Source of the DNA: CAIQQQ01 sp040399685
GTDB lineage: Bacteria; Pseudomonadota; Alphaproteobacteria; Acetobacterales; Acetobacteraceae
DNA: 64,000 bases
Direction: 5' to 3'
NCBI GenBank assembly: GCA_040399685.1
Contig: JBBART010000003.1
Span: forward strand, 62,001-126,000
Below the pieces are notes generated by a model, which was not told the DNA's origin, searched no databases, and saw nothing but the letters and a program-made list of their open reading frames with translations. Made by a program: the position numbers and the translations under genes. Below are positions 8,701 to 15,262 of the stretch, piece by piece. Each line of letters opens with the position of its first letter. Position 1 is the stretch's first letter.

Positions 8701-10111
8701 GGTCGGCCAGTTCATCCGCCATCACCGTCTGCTCCAGCTGCAGGCGCTTGATGTCGGTGATGTCGGTAAAGTCCACCACGATGCCGTGCATTTCGCCATC
8801 AACGATGTCGGGGACATACCGCATAAGGCCGTGGAACACGCTGCCGTCTGGCCTGATGATGGTGATCTCGAATTTTTGCGCCTCGCCTGCCAGCGCCGCC
8901 CGGATCCTGGACACGCTCCGGGCAAAAAGATCAGGGCCGAGAACTTCGCGCATCGTGAGGTGGTGCATCTCGTCCGGCGTTTTGCCGAACCAGTCGGAAT
9001 AGCGCCTGTTTGCAAACCGGCAGCGTGTCTCGCTCTCCCAGTAGCCAAGCATTCCGCTTGTGGCATTCGTGACGATGTTAATGAAGCGCTGGCTGGCGGC
9101 AAGATCGCGCGTGCGTTCCTCCACCCTTTCTTCAAGGACCTGGCTCTGCCTCCGCATGCTGGTGGCGCCCCAGATCAGAAGCCCGGCCACGGACAGCGAC
9201 AGACCGGTCAACAACGCTGCCGGAACGATCAAGGGGACCTCGACATCGGCGGTTGCCACACCGACATTCATCGAGAACGGCGCGTGGTCGAATTTATCCA
9301 GGGCGAGAAAGCGCTCCACGCCGTCATTGGGTGTGACCGCCCGATAGTTGAAACGATCTGATGTGGGATTTTCCCGCATCAGGGCTATCGCGGCTTCAGA
9401 AATCAGGTGGTTGCCGCTTGTCCGCCCCTCGCCGGTGAGACTGGGGTAGCGCACCACTTCAGCAAAATCCGCGGTGCGCAGCGTGACCATCCCGGACCGG
9501 CCCAGGTCGACCTTGGAAAATACGTGACCCAAGGCATCAATTGGAATGCTTGCAAACATCACACCCAGGAAGCCGCCGTCGGCATCCTCTATCCGTCGGG
9601 CCATGATGATCGACCATAGCCCAAGCACTTTTGTCTTGAGAAGACCTGAGTAAATCAGACCTTTCTCGCCGGATTTCGCGCGTATGAAATAATCACGATC
9701 TGATACATCAGCGTAATCGTCGGTCTTGGATAGTTCTAAAGTGCTAAAAATATACTTTCCATGGCGATCAATAATTCCAATTTGCTTGATGAGTTCGTAG
9801 CTCGGTGACTCAGACGTGATTGCGCGTTCAAATCGTTCGACTTGTGATGCCCCCATACTGGAGGCACTGACATAACGCTGTCCAAGCGTGACCAGCAGCG
9901 CGCCGATCCGGTCAAACGAGCCCTCCACCTCGACGGAGAGAACCTTGGCGAGGTTGGCGACTGAAATTTCGGCCCGAGCGACGCTGTCTCGCCACTGCTG
10001 CCAGACCAGAAAGCTGGAGAGCGCGATGATGGCCGCCGCTGCCGCGTAGGCGATGTAGACGTAGCGTTTTCCGCTCGCTGAGGTCTTGGGCGCGTTTGTG
10101 ACATTGGTCAT
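5786..10111 (-). CDS. hybrid sensor histidine kinase (Cache-like, PAS x3, HisKA, HATPase, REC x2, Hpt)
   Basis: This 1441-residue inner-membrane sensor has a first membrane helix near residues 17-38 and a large periplasmic Cache-like region. A second helix lies near 296-320, followed by a coiled-coil linker. About three PAS segments (345-705) carry phrases such as NIVTNATSGMLGYWE and DFTDITDIK. Kinase boxes follow: SHEIRTPMNA (near 722), NAIKFTDSG, DSGIGIPPE and FGGTGLGLAI. Two receivers with LLDWKMPEIDG and LMDVQMPVLDG come next, and an Hpt-like segment LLHKMRGGAGNLG near 1300. It can therefore run a His-Asp-His-Asp relay internally, ending on the HD-GYP regulator 2 bases downstream. The ligand is unknown. 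Confidence 0.9.
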   Translation of the reverse strand: MTNVTNAPKTSASGKRYVYIAYAAAAAIIALSSFLVWQQWRDSVARAEISVANLAKVLSVEVEGSFDRIGALLVTLGQRYVSASSMGASQVERFERAITSESPSYELIKQIGIIDRHGKYIFSTLELSKTDDYADVSDRDYFIRAKSGEKGLIYSGLLKTKVLGLWSIIMARRIEDADGGFLGVMFASIPIDALGHVFSKVDLGRSGMVTLRTADFAEVVRYPSLTGEGRTSGNHLISEAAIALMRENPTSDRFNYRAVTPNDGVERFLALDKFDHAPFSMNVGVATADVEVPLIVPAALLTGLSLSVAGLLIWGATSMRRQSQVLEERVEERTRDLAASQRFINIVTNATSGMLGYWESETRCRFANRRYSDWFGKTPDEMHHLTMREVLGPDLFARSVSRIRAALAGEAQKFEITIIRPDGSVFHGLMRYVPDIVDGEMHGIVVDFTDITDIKRLQLEQTVMADELADLYNQAPCGYHSIRPDGTILRINDTELSWLGFKREDVVDRQNITALITPASLETFRQNFPGVWESGEIDGAEFDMLGHNGAVLPVLLSSSAVHDGDGKLVMWNAVVVDYSHQRQQQNTLRKLMSASPMGIRVISPADNRVLYTNEAFRKIVGQTDSSLKFLDRRSWYCEPEVFDDIQRHIQRGEIVLNRLAKLRPPGLENDAPIWVLGSYMTIDYEGHEAELAWMFDVSEMHEAKLIAEAATQAKASFLANMSHEIRTPMNAVLGFAYLLSTSDLPAEAHVLIGKIRAAGRTLMGLLNDTLDLSKIESGRFELEHVPFRLSDVHDNLANIMSANAASKSIEVIISPSPVGIDNLIGDSLRLEQVLINLTGNAIKFTDSGYVQVLVDVIEDIDNRVTLRFSVRDSGIGIPPERQQDIFSVFSQADTSITRRFGGTGLGLAICAQVVKAMGGEIGVTSTLGQGSEFWFTAKMDRAEASATPAPAPLDLTILIADDNDIAREALRLTVQKIGWQAIVVDSGRAAIERAAAMPLPEHNVILLDWKMPEIDGLAAARAIRAAAPGDAGPIVIMVTGHSRHALLAEPSIDIVDAVMEKPVTSSRLYDTVVAVLHQRRGGAGVGPQRQLARRRLAGMRALVVDDSDVNREVARGVLRQEGATVSVAENGQMALDWLLTHVNAVDIVLMDVQMPVLDGLAATRALRKIPLLAGLPIVAMTAGAFVEQQDAAFAAGMDDYISKPIDIEAAIAIIRRVTHWPETPSDAAGSVDQADTAAADAPAGLGIDSRNPPPGLSLSHAADIWRDAETYRRFLRKFAVDYVSGVTAVTAMSDSEALQLLHKMRGGAGNLGLRDIAAAARDLEQAIEANDDRADYIQRLRAALETGLASIALYAGHAEASDKPASAELDAIRATPLLRRALAAFDTDNPDEVMGLIVEMEACVPAAALKLLRLCIDNFDFRGGEEAIRTLAADNNIDLRT

Positions 10112-10305
10112 GCCATGTGGCCGACGCTGAAAATTCCCAGCGTTGTGGGAGGCGATATTAAATCAGAAACAAAACGATTGATTAGAATCACCTGTGTGCC
10201 CATCATAGTAAAAATCTTACAATTATGATCTGTATCCAAATTCAGCCGAAGTTCATTCTAAAGTATATTTCGCGAAATGAACTGTCATGTATCCTTGCGT
10301 GCTTG

Positions 10306-10316
10306 CCCTATAAGGG
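10306..10316. promoter_or_regulatory. dyad CCCT-ATA-AGGG, candidate operator
   Basis: CCCTATAAGGG is an inverted repeat with a 3-base spacer, about 195 bases before the hybrid kinase start. A second dyad with the same core occurs about 100 bases away. The protein that might bind is unknown. Confidence 0.25.
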
Positions 10317-10411
10317 AGTAATTTTTTCTGGAAGAAGGCCGTGTATTTCGGTGAGGCTAACTATTTTTTGTGAATTCTGTGTCGTTGTTTCACAAGAATG
10401 CAGCCTACTCG

Positions 10412-10425
10412 TTCCCTTTAGGGAA
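10412..10425. promoter_or_regulatory. dyad TTCCCT-TT-AGGGAA, candidate operator
   Basis: TTCCCTTTAGGGAA is a perfect 6-2-6 inverted repeat sharing its CCCT/AGGG core with the dyad at 10306-10316. Paired, similar dyads in front of the sensor kinase gene suggest one regulator with two sites, but this is only inferred. Confidence 0.3.
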
Positions 10426-10635
10426 TGTCTAGGGTATAGGCGCGGTGTTTGATGAGGCTTGTCCATCGATCGATGGGGCCCTGCGCGCAATATCGCTTCG
10501 GGTTGCGTGGTGAAGCGATCAACACAGCGATGCAAATATTCGACTGAATATCACTTGAGCGGACCGAATTCAGACGGTCCCGGCGCAACAGCCGCTTGGG
10601 CTGATAGTAAAATGGCGTCAGTGACGCGCACGACG

Positions 10636-10668
10636 TTGGCTGCGGCGGATCCAGTCCGCCGCAGCCAA
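10636..10668 (-). terminator. hairpin after the carbonic anhydrase gene
   Basis: TTGGCTGCGGCGGA, a TCCAG loop and TCCGCCGCAGCCAA make a perfect 14-base-pair stem 7 bases after the carbonic anhydrase stop. No U-tract follows on the minus strand, so it is either a weak terminator or an mRNA 3' stabiliser. Confidence 0.5.
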
Positions 10669-10674
10669 TTCGGA

Positions 10675-11391
10675 TCAGCTCAGAAAGTCAACGACGCCTG
10701 TGTCCAGGTCATAACGGGCGTAGACGACTTTGACTTTGCCGTGATGAACCAGCTCTTCGATCATCTTGCTCTTGCCGACAATCTTCGTCGCCGTGCGCCT
10801 GGCGCTTTCGCGGACTGTGTTGTCGATGAAATCGCCAGGCTTGTGCATCATCGCCTTGGCGGCCGGCAGGATCGCATCGACCATCGGACCGATCGAGCCT
10901 GGCAGCTTCGTATGCTTTTCAGCCACTTCGCAGGCTGCGGCAATTGCACCGCACCGCGCATGCCCAAGAACAACCACCAGCGGAGAACCCAAATGTTCCG
11001 CGCCATACTCGATGGTGCCCAACGTTGCGGTGTCAGCCATGTTGCCGGCATTGCGCGCGACAAACAGCTCCCCCAGCCCCGCGCCGCCGAAAATAAGCTC
11101 AGGCGAGACGCGACTGTCGGCGCACGCCAGGATGGTGGCCCAAGGCGCTTGCGCCTTGGCCACGCCAGCGCGCTGCTGCATCAAGTCGGACTCGCAAACC
11201 TGGGGAGCAGACACAAATTTCTGATTGCCAAGCTTGAGCCTGGCCAGTGCTTCAGCCGGGGAAAGCGCGGTAGCGGCATGACCAGCCCGCGGCAAACCGG
11301 TCAACATTGCTGTCAGCCCAACAGCCGACATGGACATAAACCGACGACGGTTTACCCCCAGACATTGAATGCACATCGATAACTCCATCAC
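10675..11391 (-). CDS. beta-class carbonic anhydrase, Tat-exported
   Basis: The enzyme interconverts CO2 and bicarbonate with a zinc ion. The 238-residue protein carries the beta-class zinc ligands and active-site Asp/Arg in CADSRVSPELIF and the His/Cys pair in LGHARCGAIAAA. Its N-terminus holds a twin-arginine signal (NRRRFMSMSAVG followed by a hydrophobic run ending in AGHA), so it should be exported folded to the periplasm. Three in-frame ATG codons (11391, 11388, 11376) are possible starts, and the signal peptide works with any of them. It is transcribed alone, with a hairpin behind it. Confidence 0.9.
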   Translation of the reverse strand: MMELSMCIQCLGVNRRRFMSMSAVGLTAMLTGLPRAGHAATALSPAEALARLKLGNQKFVSAPQVCESDLMQQRAGVAKAQAPWATILACADSRVSPELIFGGAGLGELFVARNAGNMADTATLGTIEYGAEHLGSPLVVVLGHARCGAIAAACEVAEKHTKLPGSIGPMVDAILPAAKAMMHKPGDFIDNTVRESARRTATKIVGKSKMIEELVHHGKVKVVYARYDLDTGVVDFLS

Positions 11392-11588
11392 GATAAGTTT
11401 AACTTAGGTAACGGAACTTTAATTATGCTTCCGCCTTGATCTTGGCAAATGACCTGTGGCTATGGCGGCAAAAGCTGTTGTCGGATGCAGCGCTGGCACG
11501 GACAGCGCAGAATGTCCGCAGAAGATACAAATGGCCTCGCCACACCGCACCCGCACAACGAACGCGCAGTCCGATTTGGCAGATGTGG

Positions 11589-11627
11589 AACACGCAGGAG
11601 AGGGCCCGAGCCCCTCTCCTGCGTGTT
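11589..11627 (-). terminator. hairpin terminator behind the DUF3126 gene
   Basis: AACACGCAGGAGAGGG and CCCTCTCCTGCGTGTT form a perfect 16-base-pair stem around a 7-base loop, starting 4 bases after the DUF3126 stop. It is the strongest simple hairpin in this part of the window. Confidence 0.6.
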
Positions 11628-11631
11628 TCCG

Positions 11632-11874
11632 TTAGCGTTTGGCGCGAACGGCCGCCTTGGGTGGTGGGGGCAGGTCTTCGTCCAGGATCGTCAGGTGCAC
11701 GGAGAACGACACCTCGCCCTCTTCGTCATCGCGGTGCAGCGTGCCGATCACTTCGCCATCGACGGCGACTTCGACCGACAGGCCGTATTTCGGCGGCGGC
11801 ACGATGGTGATGCGGTCTGAACCCAGGATGCGGCGCAGATAGGTCTGCACCCGGCTGATGTCTGTGGGGGTCAT
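11632..11874 (-). CDS. DUF3126 family protein
   Basis: This 80-residue protein matches the small alphaproteobacterial DUF3126 family: VQTYLRRILGSDRITIVPPP at the N-terminus, GEVIGTLHRDDEEGEVSFSV in the middle and LTILDEDLPPP near the end. No enzymatic function is known for the family. It reads as a compact soluble cytoplasmic protein without a signal peptide. It is divergent from the class II aldolase gene, with a 123-base gap that can hold both promoters, and is followed by a strong hairpin. Confidence 0.8.
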   Translation of the reverse strand: MTPTDISRVQTYLRRILGSDRITIVPPPKYGLSVEVAVDGEVIGTLHRDDEEGEVSFSVHLTILDEDLPPPPKAAVRAKR

Positions 11875-11997
11875 GGGTCAATGCTCTGTGTTGCTGCGGA
11901 TACGCTCCCTTTGCCCTGACCGCCGGCCCGCGTCCAGCGGTGGGTTGCGACGGCAGGTGTGCGCGGTCATCCTGTTGGCAAGAATGGGGGAAAGAAG

Positions 11998-12717
11998 ATG
12001 TCCGACGCCGTTGCCGTAGCCTTGCAGGAACTTGTTCTGGCCAATCGTATCATGGCGCGTGAAGGTGTCATTGACGATTTTGGCCATGTCAGTGTGCGCC
12101 ACCCGACCAATCCGGGGCATTATTTTATCTCGTGCAGCCGCAGCCCCGAGATTGTGACGCGGGAGGATCTGATGGAATTCACCCTCGACGGCACGCCAAT
12201 CGATCAGCGCGGGCGTTCGATCTATCGCGAGCGGGTGATCCACGGAGCGCTGTATCAGGCCAGGCCGGATGTGAATGCGGTGACGCATCATCATGCCCGT
12301 GAGGTGCTGCCGTTCACGATCACCGATCTGAAGCTGCGCCCCGCCACCCATCTGGCGTCCGTGCTGGGCCACGACGTACCGATCTGGGACAGCCAGGACG
12401 AATTCGGGGACACCAACATGTTGGTGGAAACAGCCGAGCAGGGCGCTTCGCTGGCGCGCAAGCAGGGCATGAACCCCTGCGTGCTGCTACGCGGCCACGG
12501 CGCCAACTGTGCCGGACGGAGCCTGCGCGAGGTGGTGTTCATCTCGATTGTGATGAAGGATTGCGCCGAATTGCTCCTGCGTAGCCTGCCGTTCGGCGAG
12601 CCGACCTATCTCACGCCCGGTGAGATCGATCGGACCCGTGAAATGCAGCTTTCCGAGGCCCCGTTGTCACGCGCCTGGGATTATCGTGTGGCGCGTGCCG
12701 GATTTCGTGGGCTTTAG
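11998..12717 (+). CDS. class II aldolase/adducin family protein
   Basis: The 239-residue protein belongs to the fuculose-aldolase/ribulose-phosphate-epimerase-like class II fold, which uses a divalent metal. Likely metal ligands are the histidines in AVTHHHAREVLP and in LLRGHGANCAG. Such proteins cleave, epimerise or decarboxylate sugar- or keto-acid-type substrates, and the exact substrate cannot be read here. The start at 11998 is supported by a strong purine-rich site (GGGGGAAAGAAG) just upstream. The frame extends to a GTG at 11959 without such support. It is a single gene, followed by the three-hairpin repeat. Confidence 0.8.
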   Translation: MSDAVAVALQELVLANRIMAREGVIDDFGHVSVRHPTNPGHYFISCSRSPEIVTREDLMEFTLDGTPIDQRGRSIYRERVIHGALYQARPDVNAVTHHHAREVLPFTITDLKLRPATHLASVLGHDVPIWDSQDEFGDTNMLVETAEQGASLARKQGMNPCVLLRGHGANCAGRSLREVVFISIVMKDCAELLLRSLPFGEPTYLTPGEIDRTREMQLSEAPLSRAWDYRVARAGFRGL

Positions 12718-12739
12718 GTGAAGCGGTCGTCAGCAGAAA

Positions 12740-12870
12740 GAAAAATCTTCTTTTTCTGAAGAAAAAGAAGCAAAAAGACTTTCACTCATTTCGGTGTGTA
12801 GCGCGGCAGGTGCCGCGCTACACGTATGAATTGGTGAAGTTTTTTGGTTCTTTTTTTCAAAAAAGAACCC
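12740..12870. repeat. three-hairpin dispersed repeat, copy 2
   Basis: Same orientation as copy 1. The hairpins are CTTCTTTTTC/GAAAAAGAAG (12747-12770), a central GTGTAGCGCGGCA/TGCCGCGCTACAC (12796-12823) and GGTTCTTTTTT/AAAAAAGAACC (12846-12869). It sits between the convergent aldolase and flavin reductase genes. The central arm differs from the other copies but stays perfectly paired. Confidence 0.75.
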
Positions 12871-12916
12871 CTTCACTGACCTTCATCTCTCCGATCCAAT
12901 GAAATTCTCAACCGCT

Positions 12917-13417
12917 CTAGAGCGGCCGGAAGCCACCCACGCTGCCGGCGGCATAGAGCAATGGCTGGCCATCGTCCTGCACACGCACGCGCTCCACCTT
13001 GCCGATGAAGATGGTGTGCGTGCCGTAGTCGTGCTGCTGGTCGAGCCGGCAAAAGATATTGGCCGGCGCGTCCACCAGATAGCGCACGCCTTCGCCGTCA
13101 CTGGCCCAGGTACCAACGCCGAATCGGGCGGCGCCGGTCAGCTTGCCGCCGAACGCGTCGCATAGTGGGCCATGCTGCTCACCGAGCAGATTGACGCAGA
13201 ACAGTTGCGAGCGATGCAGCACGGCATGCATCGAGGCCGTGCGGTTCACGCAAACGAGAAGTGACGCGGGGTCGGTTGAGAGCGAGGTGACGGCGGTGGC
13301 GGCCATTCCGTGATGCTCGTCCGCCTCGCGGCTGGTGACCACGGTGACGGTGCTGGCAAGTTTGCGCATGGCGGCGCGAAACTGGGTGTCCAGATCCGGG
13401 GGCGAGAGAATGTCCAT
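12917..13417 (-). CDS. flavin reductase domain protein (FMN-binding)
   Basis: The 166-residue protein has the flavin-reductase split-barrel fold. FRAAMRKLASTVTVVTSR begins the domain, GMAATAVTSLSTDPASLLVCVN is the flavin-binding strand-loop, and FCVNLLGEQ and FIGKVERV follow. Family members reduce FMN or FAD with NAD(P)H, often to supply a two-component monooxygenase. No oxygenase partner lies beside it. It is 35 bases downstream of the TPR gene and may share its transcript. Confidence 0.85.
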   Translation of the reverse strand: MDILSPPDLDTQFRAAMRKLASTVTVVTSREADEHHGMAATAVTSLSTDPASLLVCVNRTASMHAVLHRSQLFCVNLLGEQHGPLCDAFGGKLTGAARFGVGTWASDGEGVRYLVDAPANIFCRLDQQHDYGTHTIFIGKVERVRVQDDGQPLLYAAGSVGGFRPL

Positions 13418-13452
13418 GCATCAGTCTCCAGTAGGAAGGTCGAACGTTCGTA

Positions 13453-14136
13453 TTATCGTCCAATCTGTTCGGTCAGGCCAGTCCTGTTGGTGCCGGCGGC
13501 GTCGATCTCCGCCTCTAGTCTGTCCCACACCTTGGCGGTGTGGTCGCTGCCGGGCGTTTCCTTTTCCGCCAGCATCAGCACGGCCTCGGCGGCATCGAGC
13601 CGACCGAGCGTGATCAACGCATCGGCCTCGTAGGCATAGGCTGCCATGAGGTTTGGGGCCAACTTGCGCAGTCTACGGGCCAAACGCCGCGTCTCGTCCC
13701 AATGCGCCAGATCGTGCTGCTGTTGAACGGCGCACTCGATCAGGCGGGTATTCCAGGGATGCCGACGGATGGCCTTGCGCAGCATCGATACCGCGCGATC
13801 GGCTTGGCCCAACTGCCACAGCGCATGGACCACCCTCAGATCGGCATCGGCCACTTTCGGAAAGCGTTCGGTCGCGGCCTGTGCGCGGCGCAGGAATTCG
13901 GGCCAGTTCTCGGCCATGCGCGCCAGGTCGGCATATTTGAGCATGGCGACAGGCGACGTTGGATCGGCTGAAATACGTGCCAAAATACCCTCCGGCGTGT
14001 CGAACAGCCCATTGATTTGCTGTGCGATGTTGTCGCCGGATGTCTCCTGATCCGAGCGCCGCATGCGCTGCCGGATAAAATAGGCCGCCGTTCCCCAAAG
14101 CCCCACCGCAAGCACCGCCCAGATAAAAGTGACCAT
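13453..14136 (-). CDS. membrane-anchored tetratricopeptide-repeat protein
   Basis: The 227-residue protein has one N-terminal membrane helix (IWAVLAVGLWGTAAYFI) and a mainly helical remainder with TPR-like units, for example AMLKYADLARMAENWPEFL and ALWQLGQADRAVSMLRKAI. The layout resembles the HemY/CcmH-type TPR proteins that scaffold envelope complexes, but no cytochrome-maturation genes lie nearby. The upstream 184 bases separate it from the divergent crotonase gene. Confidence 0.6.
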   Translation of the reverse strand: MVTFIWAVLAVGLWGTAAYFIRQRMRRSDQETSGDNIAQQINGLFDTPEGILARISADPTSPVAMLKYADLARMAENWPEFLRRAQAATERFPKVADADLRVVHALWQLGQADRAVSMLRKAIRRHPWNTRLIECAVQQQHDLAHWDETRRLARRLRKLAPNLMAAYAYEADALITLGRLDAAEAVLMLAEKETPGSDHTAKVWDRLEAEIDAAGTNRTGLTEQIGR

Positions 14137-14320
14137 GATAGGTCCCGGCTCCGCTCATTTGTATCAATTTCGACATTCTAGCAGGCCCGGTCGCCGTGTT
14201 CGATCCTGTCGGGCAGGCGGGGCTTGGCAGACGGAAATTTCCCGCCGAACATCCCTCGCGTGCGGACCGAATGATCATTAGACATGGCACCAACGACGCG
14301 CTGCATAAGGGTATACGGGA

Positions 14321-15115
14321 ATGACGACCAAATACGCCGACGGAAAAATGCTGGCCGAGATCGATCAGGGCGTTGGCCTGATCACTTTCAACCAGCCGGA
14401 AAAGCGCAATGCGATGTCGGTTGCGATGTGGGACGGGCTGAGCCAGATCCTCGATAATTTCCTGGCCGATGACAGCGTGCGCGTGGTGGTGCTGACGGGC
14501 GCCGGCCCGAAGGCGTTCGTGAGCGGTGCGGATATCAGCCAATTTGACAAGCAGCGCGCCGATGGCAATGCCCAGATTGAATATGACCGCCTGACCAGCG
14601 CCGGCCGCGCCAAGCTCGCGGCCTTCCCCAAGCCGGTGATCGCCCGCATTCGCGGCTTCTGCCTCGGTGGCGGCCTCGGCATCGCGATGCAGGCCGATAT
14701 CCGTATCGCCGCCGTGGACAGCGAGTTCGGCATTCCGGCCGCCAAGCTCGGCATCGCCTATGGCTATGACATGACCCGCAAGCTGACCGGCCTGGTGGGC
14801 CCCGCCCACGCGGCCATGATGCTCTACACCGGCAGCCGCATCGATGCGCATGAAGCGGCGCGGATCGGGCTGATCAACCAGGTGACGTCGGACGAGGATC
14901 TGTCGGACGTGGTGGTAAGCATCGCCCGCGCCATCGCCGACAACGCGCCGAATTCGCTGCGTATCGGCAAGATGGCGATCGCCGAGGCGATGAGCATCAC
15001 GCCGGACAAGAACAAGATCGATTCCGCGGTGGCGACCTGCTTTGATACCGAGGACTATAAGGAAGGCCGCAAGGCGTTTGCCGAGAAGCGGAGCCCGGTG
15101 TTTACGGGGCGGTAG
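14321..15115 (+). CDS. enoyl-CoA hydratase/isomerase (crotonase) family protein
   Basis: The 264-residue protein has the crotonase fold: VVVLTGAGPKAFVSGADISQ forms the CoA-binding and first oxyanion-hole segment, and CLGGGLGIAMQADIRIA the second. Where classical hydratases place their two catalytic glutamates (GGGCELA and QPEILLG), this sequence has GGGLGIA and IPAAKLG, so both appear missing. It may therefore be a related CoA lyase, isomerase or non-hydratase enzyme. GGGTATACGGGA sits before the start. It is a single gene, followed by the three-hairpin repeat. Confidence 0.8.
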   Translation: MTTKYADGKMLAEIDQGVGLITFNQPEKRNAMSVAMWDGLSQILDNFLADDSVRVVVLTGAGPKAFVSGADISQFDKQRADGNAQIEYDRLTSAGRAKLAAFPKPVIARIRGFCLGGGLGIAMQADIRIAAVDSEFGIPAAKLGIAYGYDMTRKLTGLVGPAHAAMMLYTGSRIDAHEAARIGLINQVTSDEDLSDVVVSIARAIADNAPNSLRIGKMAIAEAMSITPDKNKIDSAVATCFDTEDYKEGRKAFAEKRSPVFTGR

Positions 15116-15127
15116 ATAAAAGCAGAA

Positions 15128-15247
15128 AAAAGTGTTCTTTTTTATAAAAAAGAACCAAAAAATTTCATTCATTCAGGTGCGTTTCGCAACGCGTACCTGA
15201 ATGAATGAAAGTCTTTTTGCTTCTTTTTCTTCAGAAAAAGAAGATTC
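15128..15247. repeat. three-hairpin dispersed repeat, copy 3 (inverted orientation)
   Basis: This copy is reversed relative to copies 1, 2 and 4. It has GTTCTTTTTT/AAAAAAGAAC (15134-15155), a central 16-base arm TTTCATTCATTCAGGT with its perfect complement (15163-15210), and CTTCTTTTTC/GAAAAAGAAG (15220-15243). It lies between the convergent crotonase and amidase genes. Confidence 0.75.
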
Positions 15248-15262
15248 TTGTCTTAAAAAACC

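Larger units (their letters stand above)
10112..10674. other. 563-base intergenic region with dyad elements
   Basis: No convincing gene was found here. Short open frames at 10225-10452 (+) and 10308-10535 (-) lack recognisable domains. The kinase promoter must lie near its right-hand side as read on the minus strand. Visible structure includes two dyads sharing a CCCT-N(2-3)-AGGG core (10306-10316 and 10412-10425), a 14-base perfect palindrome CCATCGATCGATGG at 10463-10476, and a hairpin at 10636-10668. Confidence 0.55.

Noticed and set aside
10225..10452. 75-codon plus-strand frame in the long intergenic gap
   Set aside because: It has no ribosome site of note, no domain and an unusual Cys/Ile-rich composition. 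It is more likely non-coding sequence.
10459..11382. 307-codon plus-strand frame over the carbonic anhydrase
   Set aside because: It is antisense to the carbonic anhydrase gene, whose zinc motifs are intact. The frame has no domain of its own.
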